Of a DNA stretch of 64,000 nt, positions 1 to 12,351 are shown in pieces. The stretch comes from Phascolomyces articulosus (taxonomy: Eukaryota; Mucoromycota; Mucoromycetes; Mucorales; Lichtheimiaceae), in NCBI GenBank assembly GCA_025677815.1, contig JAIXMP010000002.1, positions 1,984,001-2,048,000 on the forward strand, in the 5' to 3' direction. Made by a program: the position numbers and the translations under genes. Within the stretch, counting starts at the first letter, position 1. Every line of letters begins with the position of its first letter. The notes beneath the pieces are model-generated. The model had not been told where the DNA came from. It was given only the letters and a program-made list of their open reading frames with translations, and made no database searches.

Positions 1-8
1 AATCTCGC

Positions 9-3000
9 ATGGCGTTCGCGCTTGTGGGTTATCCGGTGGTCTCTGCTAATTACCTTCATCAGAATGATCCATTCGATCAACCTCCACATCCATTATTAGC
101 ACAAATGTTGCAAATTGTTGCATCATCTCAACATCATGCACAAATCGCTACGTTTATGGCGAACATGACCGCCGATAATCAAATCAATTATTTTAATCAT
201 TCCTTCCTGAATGGTGCAGTCGATAGAGATATCATGGAAGCAGCAGAAAAACAAGCTGCTAATATCATGAAAGAAGCTGTCGAAAATACATTAAAGACAA
301 ATCATACTGCATTTATCACAACATCTTCCCCACCATCCTCATCCTACATATCAGCACCTCGCGACCCATACATGTCGTTTGGTTATTTAGACGAGAAACA
401 TCATCAACCACAACAAACACAAACGATGAACGACCATGATGATACTCATATTATAACAGACCCAACGCAGATTGAAAAATATGGCTATATTCCATACTTG
501 AACTATTATTACTATCACAACGATAGTGATCAGCAAGACAACCACGATATGATGGGCGTTGAAGACGAAGATTGTCTCTCCGACCCAGCCAAAGCTGTAC
601 AACATCAAATAGATGAGCTCGAAACCGTTTGTTCATCTTCATCATATAATCCAACATCACCCGCTATTCAAGTAGATAATAATGTTCCTGAAAATGATCA
701 TCATTATTATTATTATCATAACGAAAATAACAGAATGAACAGCAACACGAACAAAAGTTTATTTTCTGGAATAAACCGAGAAAGACATGGGCATTATTAT
801 TATGATCTTTTTTCCGATATGCCAGACTACACAAGACATGCAAATGAGGTTGCACAAGAAGAGCGTGGCCGGATATGGTGAGAAAGCACTTTTTTCTTTT
901 GCTTCATGTCGATGATTGACATATTAATGCGTCAATTTGTATAATTTGTATAATTCACACACCTTTTTTTCTTTTCATTGTGAAAATAAATATCATATAT
1001 AATTTATATATTTTTAGGGACCCATATTATGCTCAGCATAACGGAGATATTCCAGAACCATATTCCAATAATGGTTCAACAAACCGCTATAGGTATGTAG
1101 CAGTCAGTATTTTACTGATCAAACATAGTAAAAGAAAAAAAAAGACTAATATTCTTCATTATTATCATTTTCAGTCATGTTAGTAGTCATAGTGGTAAAG
1201 ATTCACTATTGACGTTTCATGATGAATTTCCAGAATTACCAAAACGTGAAATTCAAGAACAACAGCAACCAACTCCTCCATCCACTAATACAGAAACAAT
1301 CAACAAATTACAAAAACCTTCCATTGATTATGCTTCCGTTGTAAAACGAAATATGATGACAACAAAAAGCACATCCTCTCTACAAAAAACCAAAGTACCT
1401 AATAACAATAATCATTCAGACACTCCTTTTGCTTCTTTTAAAAAACCAAATAATCATAATCAAACGCACCCAACACAGTCATTTAATTCAGACGCAGTAT
1501 CTTCGTGTCAACAACAAAATGAAAACATATGTTATGAAACAATTATGCATAATAATAACGACAACAACAGCACCGATGCTTCGCCTATTCAAGAAATCAC
1601 GAATAATAATAAAAACATTCATATATGCCAACAACAGCAATATATGCAGCAACATATGATCAATAACAATAATAATAAAAATGGTTCTGTTGGTGTGCTT
1701 CGTAATGATGACGATGAGGATCATGGCGCTACTCATAATTCTACGAAGGAAATGATAAAAAATCAAACAATTACGCCACATGCACAGAACGCCGCATCCA
1801 CCTTATTAACAAAACCAAAACAAGTAAACAATAATAATAATAATAATGCTACGCATGTGCTGAATTATGCAGCTATCGTTAAACGTAATGCAGATGTGAT
1901 CAAGCGAAAAGCCAGTAGTTCACCTCAATGTGCACCTAGTAAAAAGATCCAAAAGCAGAATAACGACGTGGCGCGCTTATCAACCACAATGACAACAACG
2001 ACAATTGGTCTACCGCCCATGCATGAAAATCAGGCACACTCAACAACATTAATAAATAGTTGTAGCACTAATATAAACAATAACAGTGCAGTAGTAGTAG
2101 AAGAACCTGATGAAATAGAACATACTTTTGAAAAACAACAAAGTCCAATAACAACAGCCACTGGTTTAAAAAAGGTAAGACTTGACATATATATCCATAT
2201 AAAGAAAGTTTTTAACCTCAGTATATATGTATATTATATGCACCGTGTAAAATATAGGCCCCGGAAGACGCGCCACAATTGATCCCGTCACCTCAACAAC
2301 AGGAGGATCAACTAACTCCCCACATTTCGGGCGCTAATAATAAGAATGAAATTACGGTGGTACCTGATTCGTAAGTGTGATACTTGATGTATATGCTGTG
2401 TCTCATTTCCTTTTCTCTATTATTAACACACATACATTGTACCACTCGAATTTTTTACAGATGGAATAGTACTCATAAAAATGTTGGTCATGTAACGCAA
2501 AACGAACAAGGAGACGACGACGACTCAGATATCAAGGCCGCTCATAGTAGTAGCAGTACGATTGTTACTCCCTATGCTGAAATTGCAAGACGAAGTACTG
2601 CCAAGAAACACCCTTCTTTTTTGAATGGAGGGACCGCCTCGATGAGATTCAGATCCAGTATTCTTTCAAAATACGATCGACTTGAACAGCAATTAGTAAG
2701 ACCTGCTGTGATTCCTTGGGTGGAAACAGGTGATCCATTAACCCATCTCTACCAAAAAGAGGTAAATAGATCCAGTATATTCTAAGGGGGATAAAAAAGG
2801 GGGGAGGATGAAGGAGATCAAATGCCAAACATAGTTGCCTAATATCTTTCCCCCATTTTTCATATTAACCATATGTATGAATTATGTTACTTTTACAGAG
2901 AAAACAAGCAAAAGAATTTGGCGTTCAAATGGATCGATATTTTCAACTTTCACAAAAATACTATCATCAGAGAGATTGGGACAATGCGAAATATTATTCA

Positions 3001-3531
3001 GACAAAGGTCAATATCTTCGACGACGTATGCATGAACTTCATACACGAGCCAGTCAACGGATCTTTGAACAACGGAATCAACAAGACGCACTGTTCATTG
3101 ATCTGCATGGGATGCATGTAGAAGAAGCCAAAGCAAATATTATTAGCTGGTTTCATGAATTAAAACATTATCGGGGCATTGTCTATATTGTTACTGGCAC
3201 AGGGCATCATTCACGTCGTCGAAGAAGTACCAGCAGTAGTATTCATAGTACCTCCACGACGTTGCTTTTAAATAGTAATGGTAAAAAAGAAAAAAAGCTA
3301 AGGCCAGTGATGCGTGACTTTTTAAGTGGACTTTATCGATGTGAAGAAACAAGTGTTCATGGAGATGATAAAGGAGGTGTTTTTGCAGTTTATTTATGCC
3401 CTCATTTGTATATCCCAAACTATACCTCATCAGCTTGTGTTTATTGTAAATTTAAAAATGATAATACGACTAATAGTTTAAACAAGCATCATCAAAATTC
3501 TAACAATGAAGAAGATAACGAAGTAGATTAA
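9..3531 (+). CDS. DUF1771 + Smr domain protein (paralogue A), 5' end may be incomplete
   Basis: Predicted 996-residue protein from six exons: 9-877, 1018-1092, 1175-2174, 2258-2370, 2461-2761, 2899-3531; phases agree at every junction. The first 780 residues are low-complexity (N, Q, H, S rich) with repeated YA-x-V-V-K-R-like motifs. After a PWVETGDPL stretch come a helical DUF1771 domain (about residues 787-846) and an Smr domain with the DLHG and TGTGHHS motifs. An additional C-x-H-x10-C-x2-C motif follows. Known of the family: Smr domains bind or cleave RNA or DNA, for example in no-go mRNA decay (Cue2, N4BP2). Role here is inferred. The reading frame is open upstream of the first ATG to the window edge, so the true start could lie outside. 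A close paralogue lies immediately downstream in the same orientation. An AATAAA signal overlaps the region just after the stop (3536). Confidence 0.8.
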
Positions 3532-3724
3532 ATTCAATAAAATAAATAAATATGCAAGTTCATCAAGAATGTTAAATCATCCCCAAAAGAAACCCTATTT
3601 TAGGAGTACTATTATTCTTCTTTTTGATCGTGTGACCAAAGTGGCGCATCATATATAAGAGTAAAACCCGCGCGGCTCGGCTTATAACGACGATTACACA
3701 GTAATCTTGGCTTAACTCTCTCTC

Positions 3725-3761
<37 letters not shown>

Positions 3762-3985
3762 AGGGTGCGTAGATATTTACCATATAAAAAGAACGCATTG
3801 TTGTTGTTGCTATGAATTGAGTTTGGTACTTTTTTTTCAGACAAATATTTTTCCGTGAGAGCGTTTTTTCTTTTCTTTTTCTTCTTCTTCTTCTTCTCTT
3901 TTAATACTACTATTACTACTATTTGCCAACACTTCCTATTTTTTTTATATCCACGTCATCTTATATATATACTATGATATAAGAA

Positions 3986-6900
3986 ATGGAACAACCATCC
4001 TCCAAAATTGTTATTTATTGTCAAACACTTACGAACACATCCATGATGGTGGATCCAGTGTATATACCAAACCCTGATGTCATGTCAACTTTTCAAAAAC
4101 AACTACGCGACTTGCTTGTGTCTGTCATCCAAGAGAATAAAAACAGCCTTTCTCACTCTTCTCATCATTTGACTGCAAAAGAACAAGATACAAATTTATT
4201 TTTTCAAAACCAATATTTACCCATCTTGCCCGTGTATCCAAAAGAGACGTTTTCTAATAGCAACTTGTATTTTTACAACCACCATCATCATCCTCATCAT
4301 CCTACCCATCATTCCCATATCATACCCACGGGAAAAAGTGGTGCCCTTTTATTGGAGCAAATAAGCTCGTTGCAACAAGATGCTTTGACAATTTATTTTG
4401 GATTCAGTTTGATTTATGGTTTACTTGCACCGGAATGGATTATAGAGACAATTCATGCAGAAGTCATCAAACGGTCGCGTCAGCCAGAAGATAGTATTAA
4501 TTATAAAGATTGGAAATACGCAGTTGAAATCAGTCAAGCCATCCTGCAGCAACATGGCGTCTCCATTATCACACAGCGATTACCTTACTCCGCTCAGTTG
4601 GAGTCATTGACCTTGTACTACTATTATACCTTGATCAAGGGACCTTTGGATGATGAAGCAGTGAAATTGGCAAAGAAGAATGCGTTTGCGTTGCATTATG
4701 AAGATCGTCTAGTTCCTTATGCTTCATCTGAAACGACGATTACGAGTGATACTAATAATTATATAACAGTGGATAAAAAAATGGCAGCGGCAGATTCTGG
4801 TGTTGATGGTGATGATGATCATGTCAAAAAAGATATTAAAAACGACAATGACAGCAATAGCAACAATGATCATAATAATAGTGAAGAAAGGAATAGTAAC
4901 AACAATATCAATGATAAGGATGAAGAAGATAAAAATAATTTGTCGTTAAAGAGAAATAGTAACGGAGGTATTAGTAGTGAAGATACACAGAGTATTAATT
5001 CAGCAACCAATTCCATCACGTCACAATCAACACTATCGTCCTCATTGTCTTTATTAATAGAACCAAAAGAAGCACCAAAACATACAACAAATGAACCTGA
5101 AGTCAAAAAAATGTCATGGGCAACAGTAGCTGAGAAAAATAAAAGTGCACCAGTCAAAAATTTGGTTGTCAACAAGCTGTCAGATCATGTGGCCAACAAA
5201 AATGAAAAAGTAAGACTATACTTCTTTAACTCTCCCTTACTTAGCAATTATTTTTTATCCGCATCTCCTTTCTTTCCTTTTTTCTCTCTTTTTTTTTAAA
5301 AAAAAAATTCATAATGACGCGTCGACAGCCACCCATACTAAGTCATCATCATCAAAAAAAAAATATGTTACAGGCTTCATCCGATGGAGATGATATCAAA
5401 AGAACCCTATTATGTCTCTATTATCGAAAGGGAGGTTGTTTTCATCGTGATACTTGTACCTTTGCTCATGATGATACAAGTCGCGTACCAGTTTGTCGAG
5501 AATGGTAAGTCTATCTTTATTTTAGTTTTTCAAAACAAAAACCCCTTTTTTTACTATTTTTGGGATGATATACGGCTGGATCAAGCAAGTAGAATGATTT
5601 ATAGGCTGACTGATACAATCATAGGAAAAAAGGGCCTAATGCATGCAAAAATGGAGAAGATTGTCAATATCTACATTGTGAAAAAGTAAGCAGTATACCA
5701 AAAATGATAGAAAAGGGAGATGGTAATAATACTTATATAAAATTCTTATCTAACTAAAAAAAACTCTATTATGTATTGTTTGGAAAAAGCCAAAGACGAA
5801 TGATCATAAAAGTGGAAGTAATAACAGTGATAACAGTAATACGAAATTTGACCTTTCATTGAGAAAAACAAGATTGTGTTTACATTATAAAGCCAAAATT
5901 TGTCCACGATCCGAAAAAGAATGCCATTTTGCTCATGAACAAGTTGATAAAGTACCTATATGTGAAACTTGGTATGCTAGTTCCATCGTTTTCTTAATTA
6001 TTTGATAAAATACTAACAGGATGAAAATATTTTTTATGTAGGGACGGGAATGATTGTTGTAATGGTGATGAATGTACTTTACTTCATCCAAAAAATATCA
6101 GAAAACTACAAGAAGAAATTGTACCAGTAGTTAAAAAGCCAAAGAAAATATATAAACGAGTGGATGTGACAGATCAAGATGCATTTCCTGTTCTTGGTGA
6201 TAAAAGACCACGTACCTGTAGCGTTGTTTCGGATATGGATGGTAATGATGGGCCAGGGAGTAGCTATGCTACGGCTGCTGCTTCGAAACGTCAACCTGTT
6301 ATTAGGGAGTTACCTACAATTGATCATATGGTATGATGTTTATTATGATATTTTCTATTGGTTGTTTGGGGAAATAATACTAAAAAATAAGAATATATTA
6401 TTCTGATGTATTGTTTATTATTATTATTTTTAGGAAATTCAGCATGAGGATGATAAAATATCATGCAGCTATTCTTTCTATTCTCATGAAGATGATTTAT
6501 CTAATAATGGTAGCAATGTCAAGACGAAAAGATGTGAATTTTATCGTAAAGGCATCTGCTCATATGATGAAGAAACTTGTCATTATGCACATGAAGATCT
6601 AAGTCGAGTGCGTCCTTGTTTTGCTTACATGTGAGTTTATATATATATACTTTTATTCATCCTACTTTTTTGTGTATCCATTTTTTTTAAAAAAAAATAT
6701 GGCTGAGCCATGCTATCTATAACAACTGTATAGGAACACTAAAAAATGTGATGATGAGTGGTGTCCTTACATTCACGAACGAAGTAAAAATGATAATAAT
6801 ATGATTTATTCTATGGTAAACTTGAAATCAACATTAGTAAACGATCCACAAACCTCGCAACTAATATAAAGTATACACCTCTATAGTCTCCATCCACACG

Positions 6901-9244
6901 AAAAACCATGTTATGTTTAGATTATTTGGAAAATAAATGTCCACATAAAAATGAACAAGATTGTGATTATGCACATGCAGATACACAAAAGGTCCCAGTT
7001 TGTAGATATTGGTAAAGTGGATTTATTGGATGTGGATGAGAGGGAAAGAATAGGAGTCTATACATATTGAAAATGTCAAAAATAATGGCTCATTCATATA
7101 TTTTCTTGATATATAATGTAAACCTGTTTAGGCGTTCGAATGGACTCTGTGTCAAAGACAAAATGTGTCCCTATTTACATGAAGAGCCAGCGAATCAAAA
7201 GATAGATGACTATTCTCTTGCCATGGCATTAGATAAAAAAGGATATCCGGTATTGGATGAACGTATCGAAGAATTACTTGTCAAAAGTGTGATACGATCC
7301 GATTACAATTATGCAACAGTTGCACGTCGAGAACCACCTCCTACTACTACTATTACCTCTTGTCCACCATCCAAAAAAGAAGATTGTCATCCTAATCCAT
7401 CATTATTATGTGTGGATGAAATTGGGCGTGCACCTAAAGGTGGAGTCATTTATAAACAAAGAGTAAGATACTCACCCTCCTCAAAAAATCATAATAATAG
7501 TATTAGAAAATTGCTGAACTTTGTATATATCGTATAACAGGATAGTAGCGCTAGTAACGAATATGATGAGGATGAAGATGATGAGTATAGCTATCGTGGT
7601 GAATTCATATCAGATGCAAAGGAACTACGTCATACAAAGAAGTGTCGATTATGGTGGGATGAAAATGAAACATGTCATCGTCACGATTGTTGGTTTGCTC
7701 ATGATAATACTGATAAAGTCTTACCGTGTTATTTTTGGTAAGAGAAATAACTTTATCTATTGGCAGAGATAGAAAGAGTGTTTGAAACGAAAAAATGGAC
7801 ATTTCTTTATTAGCATCTTTTGCTTGTATTTTAAAACATTATATATATATATATATCCCTTCATCGATCTTGTTAATAATGGTGAACTCTTTATAGGACA
7901 CATGGATATTGTTTCAATGGTGACGCCTGCTTATATATGCATGAAGACCGAGACAGTGCCGTTGAACAAGTTGCCAATGAGCAACAAGAATTTAATGATG
8001 AAGATGACGATAATGTTTCCATGGCATCGTATGAGGATGAATCAAATATATTCACAGCCGAGGTAAAATTATATAGAAATTATGCAATAGTGACATCATC
8101 GTAAAATAATGTCGATCACTAACTTTTAACTCTTGTTTATATTATTACATCATTCTTTTTTACTTATAGACAAAACGAACACGGAAATGTATGCATTTTT
8201 GGTTTGGTGAAGGATGTACAAGAGAAAGTGATAAATGTCGTTACGCCCATGAAGATTTGAGATATGTCAGCACGTGTTATTATTGGTAAATGCCATCTTT
8301 TACGTAGCAACAAATATTTATGCTAATATACAATGTAAATGATGTAGGCAGAATAATAAGAAATGTCCATCCGAATCCACATGTGCTTATAAACATGATG
8401 AAAAACCTCGAGAAAAAGTATGGGATGATAAAGCACGCAAGGATATTTATGTCAAGTCACCTCCGACTCAATTTTTACATCAAACGACTTCAAGTCAGTT
8501 GGCTATGTGGAGAAAAAAATTATTAACACCACCGTCACCCGAGACTTTACCTCGAATTACATCTGGTAATGAAAGGAATGAACGCCGATATACATCTTTG
8601 GTACGTCAACTTGCATTAGTCAATAGGTTTATTTATTTTACGTAATTAACAAACAAATCATCATTCATTATGACATGATGTTTTATTTATCTAAACATAA
8701 AACAATATAATAGAGATCACATGCCATCAAATGGGGTAAAAAGATGAATGAAGAAACAGAACGTGCTTCCAAGGCCAAGCAAGAAGGAAGACTGGAAGAT
8801 GCAGAAAGCCATGAAAAACGTGCTTATGAATACTCTGGGCGGATGAGGCGTGAGAATGCTAAAGCAAGTCAGGCGATTTTCAACGAATGTAATAACCCGA
8901 AGAATCGGAACCGATTTATCGATTTGCATGGTCAACATATTGCCGAAGCCAAGCAACATATTAAACGGTGGTTTGATGATTTTCAGACCCAGCGTGATGT
9001 GGTGTATATTGTGACGGGAGCAGGAAGACATTCGCGTAACAAAAATAACAACACCACCACCAAAAAAGGTCAACTCAAAGAAGCCATTCAAGATTATCTC
9101 AAACGTTTGTATCAATACAATGAAACCAATGTTTATGGTGATGATATGGGTGGTGTCTTTGCCGTCCTCTTTTGTATTCATGAATACCCTTCCAAACATA
9201 GTCGAAAATGTCACAAGTGTGAATATGTAAAGCAAACTGAATAA
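3986..9244 (+). CDS. 12x CCCH zinc finger + DUF1771 + Smr domain protein (paralogue B)
   Basis: Predicted 1294-residue protein from 14 exons: 3986-5209, 5374-5504, 5625-5685, 5790-5971, 6042-6330, 6434-6630, 6734-6815, 6887-7011, 7132-7462, 7541-7737, 7897-8062, 8170-8285, 8348-8600, 8714-9244. Residues 1-408 are low-complexity, with a helical patch near residues 145-240. Twelve CCCH fingers (C-x7-9-C-x4-7-C-x3-H) then lie as six pairs, one pair per two exons; examples are CLYYRKGGCFHRDTCTFAH and CRYWRSNGLCVKDKMCPYLH. DUF1771 starts near residue 1119 and Smr (DLHG, TGAGRHS) near 1180. The tail carries C-x-H-x9-C-x2-C. CCCH fingers typically bind RNA, so an RNA-targeted nuclease or decay factor is a reasonable inference. 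Exon 4 uses an A-rich acceptor (5789 or 5795, both in frame). No finger lacks a ligand. Confidence 0.85.
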
Positions 9245-10324
9245 TAATAAAAATAATAATATGTAAATAAATATTTATAAAAAAACAAAGTTTTCAATAA
9301 TTTTGTTGCACGTACATATAAACTGCTGGCGCGCCGTTATGATATGGTGATAAGCCCATCATCCGTAGTTATATTAGTTATATTATAAAAACTGTAATGA
9401 AATTATAAAAATAGTAAAGATAAAAAAGATTTATTTTTAAACCGTAACTGGTAGCCAAAATACATATTATTGGATCAAGGTTACAATTATACAATAAGTG
9501 ATCAACGATCTGATCCATCATCTAGTAATAATACGATAACATCCTCTTTAAAAGAATAAATGGGGATACATATTAAGTTACGAAAATATTGCATTATATT
9601 AGTTACATAATTATATAATAATCACTCATTATATTACTTTATATTATTATTACGATAACCTTGTACAATATTGGATATCATTATTATTCTTTCTTGTAAT
9701 ATAAAAGCTAAGCCAAGAAACAAGGCACTAGTTAGTAACCAAATCTTGTTTCTTTGTTTGTATCATTCACTGACCTATTACCCGAGGTATTATTAAAAAT
9801 AAATTATGAAAAAAACCTATTATTAAACATAATTCTCATTCTTTGAGTAACAATGGTGACAACATCTTGCTCTTATTGTAATACTCTGATAGAACATAAA
9901 CTTGGCGGGATTACTTAGGTCCCGTCATCGTTGCTCATCTTCTTCTTTCTTGGTAGTGTATAATACGTTATCCAACCTTAAAGCGGGAAATAGATATATA
10001 TATATCAATCAATCAAGAGTAGAAATAGATTATGTATAAAAAAACGCCTCATTGTTCTTGAAGACGTAATAGCCAAACGTAGCACAAAGAATAAAAAAGG
10101 TGTGTAAAGTGTTTTTCTGAAAGAGTGAAGGGGGCGCAGCTTTTTTGTGCAACAAACAGGAACAGCTTTACTGGGCTCATCTTTTCCCTTTCTAATTAAT
10201 AGAGTGTAAAAAAAAATCATAGTTTTTTTGGAATCCTTTTTTTTTATTTTTGTTATACATAAACTATAGAATACAACTTATATACACTCACACACCAACA
10301 ACACAACCGATATCCCCCACTCAC
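9245..10324. other. A+T-rich spacer with no gene seen
   Basis: Downstream of the CCCH-Smr gene (several AATAAA-like words) and upstream of the next plus-strand gene. I see no ORF with coding character and no tRNA-like boxes. The last 70 bases before the next ATG are C/A-rich, as in an mRNA leader. Confidence 0.6.
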
Positions 10325-12351
10325 ATGGTATCCTCGTCCACGCCCTTTTCCATCAAAAACTATTTTAAGGGCAGCAACCCTGCTCGTACCTCAAACGTTT
10401 CGTTGAACTCGGAACCAACACCATCTTCTTCTGGTTCTAATCGACGTCCACCTAGCATTAGTACATCTTCCCATCACAATAAAAGTAGTAGTCATCAAAG
10501 TCTTTACAACTATAGTACGAATCAACAGCAACAACAGCAGCAGCAACAACAAGTGTATCCTTCAAGTCAATCGGAACCTCCATTACTCAATCGTCCTTTA
10601 CCTCCATCACCTACTCAAGCACGGTCATCATCACGACCTTCTGTCAGTAAGCATAATAAGCGGAAAGAAACCACCTCAACTCCGTTCTTTAACCTGAAAA
10701 GATTTTCGCTGGCACCTAATTCAATGGACGAAGAAATTAAACAAGATTATACCGCCTATACTTCAATCATGGATACCACTTCAGCAAGTAACGAAAGTGC
10801 AACCAGTTCTCATCACCATCATAATCAACGTGCGAGTGTTATTGGGGGTGGTGGTGGTGGTGCTAGTAACGCCCATCAACATCATCAACAGAAACACAAA
10901 CAACAAAAACCACCAAAACAACAGCCAGTAACAATACAACAAACTGCTTTGCCACCGATGCCACCTACTCATTCTAAAGCGGATTCTGCATCTGAACATA
11001 GTGGTAGTTCTGGAAACAATAATAGCAGTAGTAGTAGTGTAGGGGGTGATAGTACGACGCAACTTTCATCAAAAAATCCAAAAGAATATCATCAACAACT
11101 GCAACATCGTCCACGACAGCAAGACGTACCATCAAAGGAAATGCAGCAACGTCAACGACAACAGGAAAAACATGAAGCACCATCACAAATGATCCCTAAA
11201 TCTGCTGTTAAAAATCATCGAATGAAAAAATTATTGGATGAAAACGAGGAGCTCAAAAAAAGTAAAGCGCATGATGTGCAAGAATATGAACGACGTTGTA
11301 GCAAGTTACAACATTCATTAGACGCAAAAGAAGCTGAATTAAGTCGTCTCTCTGTTAACTTTCATAACCATGTCAAGGTATATAAAAATATTTCTATACG
11401 ATCAATGAGAGGGAAGGGACTGGGAGGATTACATCACTCTACATTTTTCTATTGTGTAGTAATGAAAGGCTTATACAAATAATCACGAATTACTTTATAT
11501 GGAACTGCAAACTTACACATACACAATTACAATGTTACTCTATTCTCTATCTATACCTATATCTGCAATCATCCCCATTGATATTATTTTAGACGATACG
11601 TGCAACCGACGATGATTTTAGTACGATTCAAGTAAAATTAACCACGTTACAATCCAAGATCACTGCCTTACCGCTGACGCTTAAAAAATACGCTGTGGAC
11701 AAAGCCGTTATGACGCGTTATTTCATTCAATGTTGGCCCGATTTAACAGCTGCGATCGAACAACTTGCCAAAAAGAAAGGCGCTTTGGATTATAATGTCA
11801 TTTGTTTATTCGTCGAAAAATTGGTCACCGAAGAATTGGTCGCGAATATCTATCGTACACCCATCATGATCGGTTTACCCACCAACGAAGCATATATGCA
11901 AATTTCAGAGTACATGGCAACACATGACAAAGACTGGGCGCTTCGACTGCGCCAACAAATGTGTAAGCTGGCTGTAAAATCATTGACCAGTAACAACGAT
12001 CCTTCAGCCAAGCCCATTGCCACTGCCAAGAAACAAGTCGTCGATCGCATTGTTGCCAAGTTGGCGAATATTTATACAACCGAAAGTCATGAAGCCATTA
12101 TATCCAAGGTTGGAAAGTTTGTAGATCTTGCTTGTGAATTGAGTGTAGCGATGCATAGTCAAGATATTCCGGTGGATGCAGCAGAATTGGTAGAAGGAAA
12201 GGATATATTTAAGGACGAATTGGTGATGCCTCAAAATGGATCTGTGGATAATGCAACAGTAATACGTGTTGTGATATGTCCTCCATTCACTGCTAATGAA
12301 AAACAAATGAATGATGTTGTTTTAATGAAAGGAAAAGTCATCTGTTTGTAG
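10325..12351 (+). CDS. Poly-Q / coiled-coil protein with conserved C-terminal helical domain, function unknown
   Basis: Two exons, 10325-11377 and 11593-12351 (phase 0 junction), give 603 residues. The ATG at 10325 is preferred to the one at 10250, whose extra 25 codons translate a C/A-rich leader. Residues 1-295 are disordered (S, Q, H, P rich with poly-Q and poly-G). A coiled coil follows (about 295-350, KKLLDENEELKK). The C-terminal 250 residues are ordinary, well-structured-looking sequence (RATDDDFSTIQVKL, then AIEQLAKKKGALDYNVICL, then WALRLRQQMCKLAVKSL). I have the impression that this architecture occurs in other fungi as an uncharacterised family, but I cannot name it. No membrane segment or signal peptide. 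Two ORFs on the minus strand are shadows. Confidence 0.8.

Noticed and set aside
10250..10324. Upstream ATG extending the poly-Q/coiled-coil protein by 25 residues
   Set aside because: The extra codons translate a C/A-rich leader without conserved or structured features; the ATG at 10325 is the more likely start.
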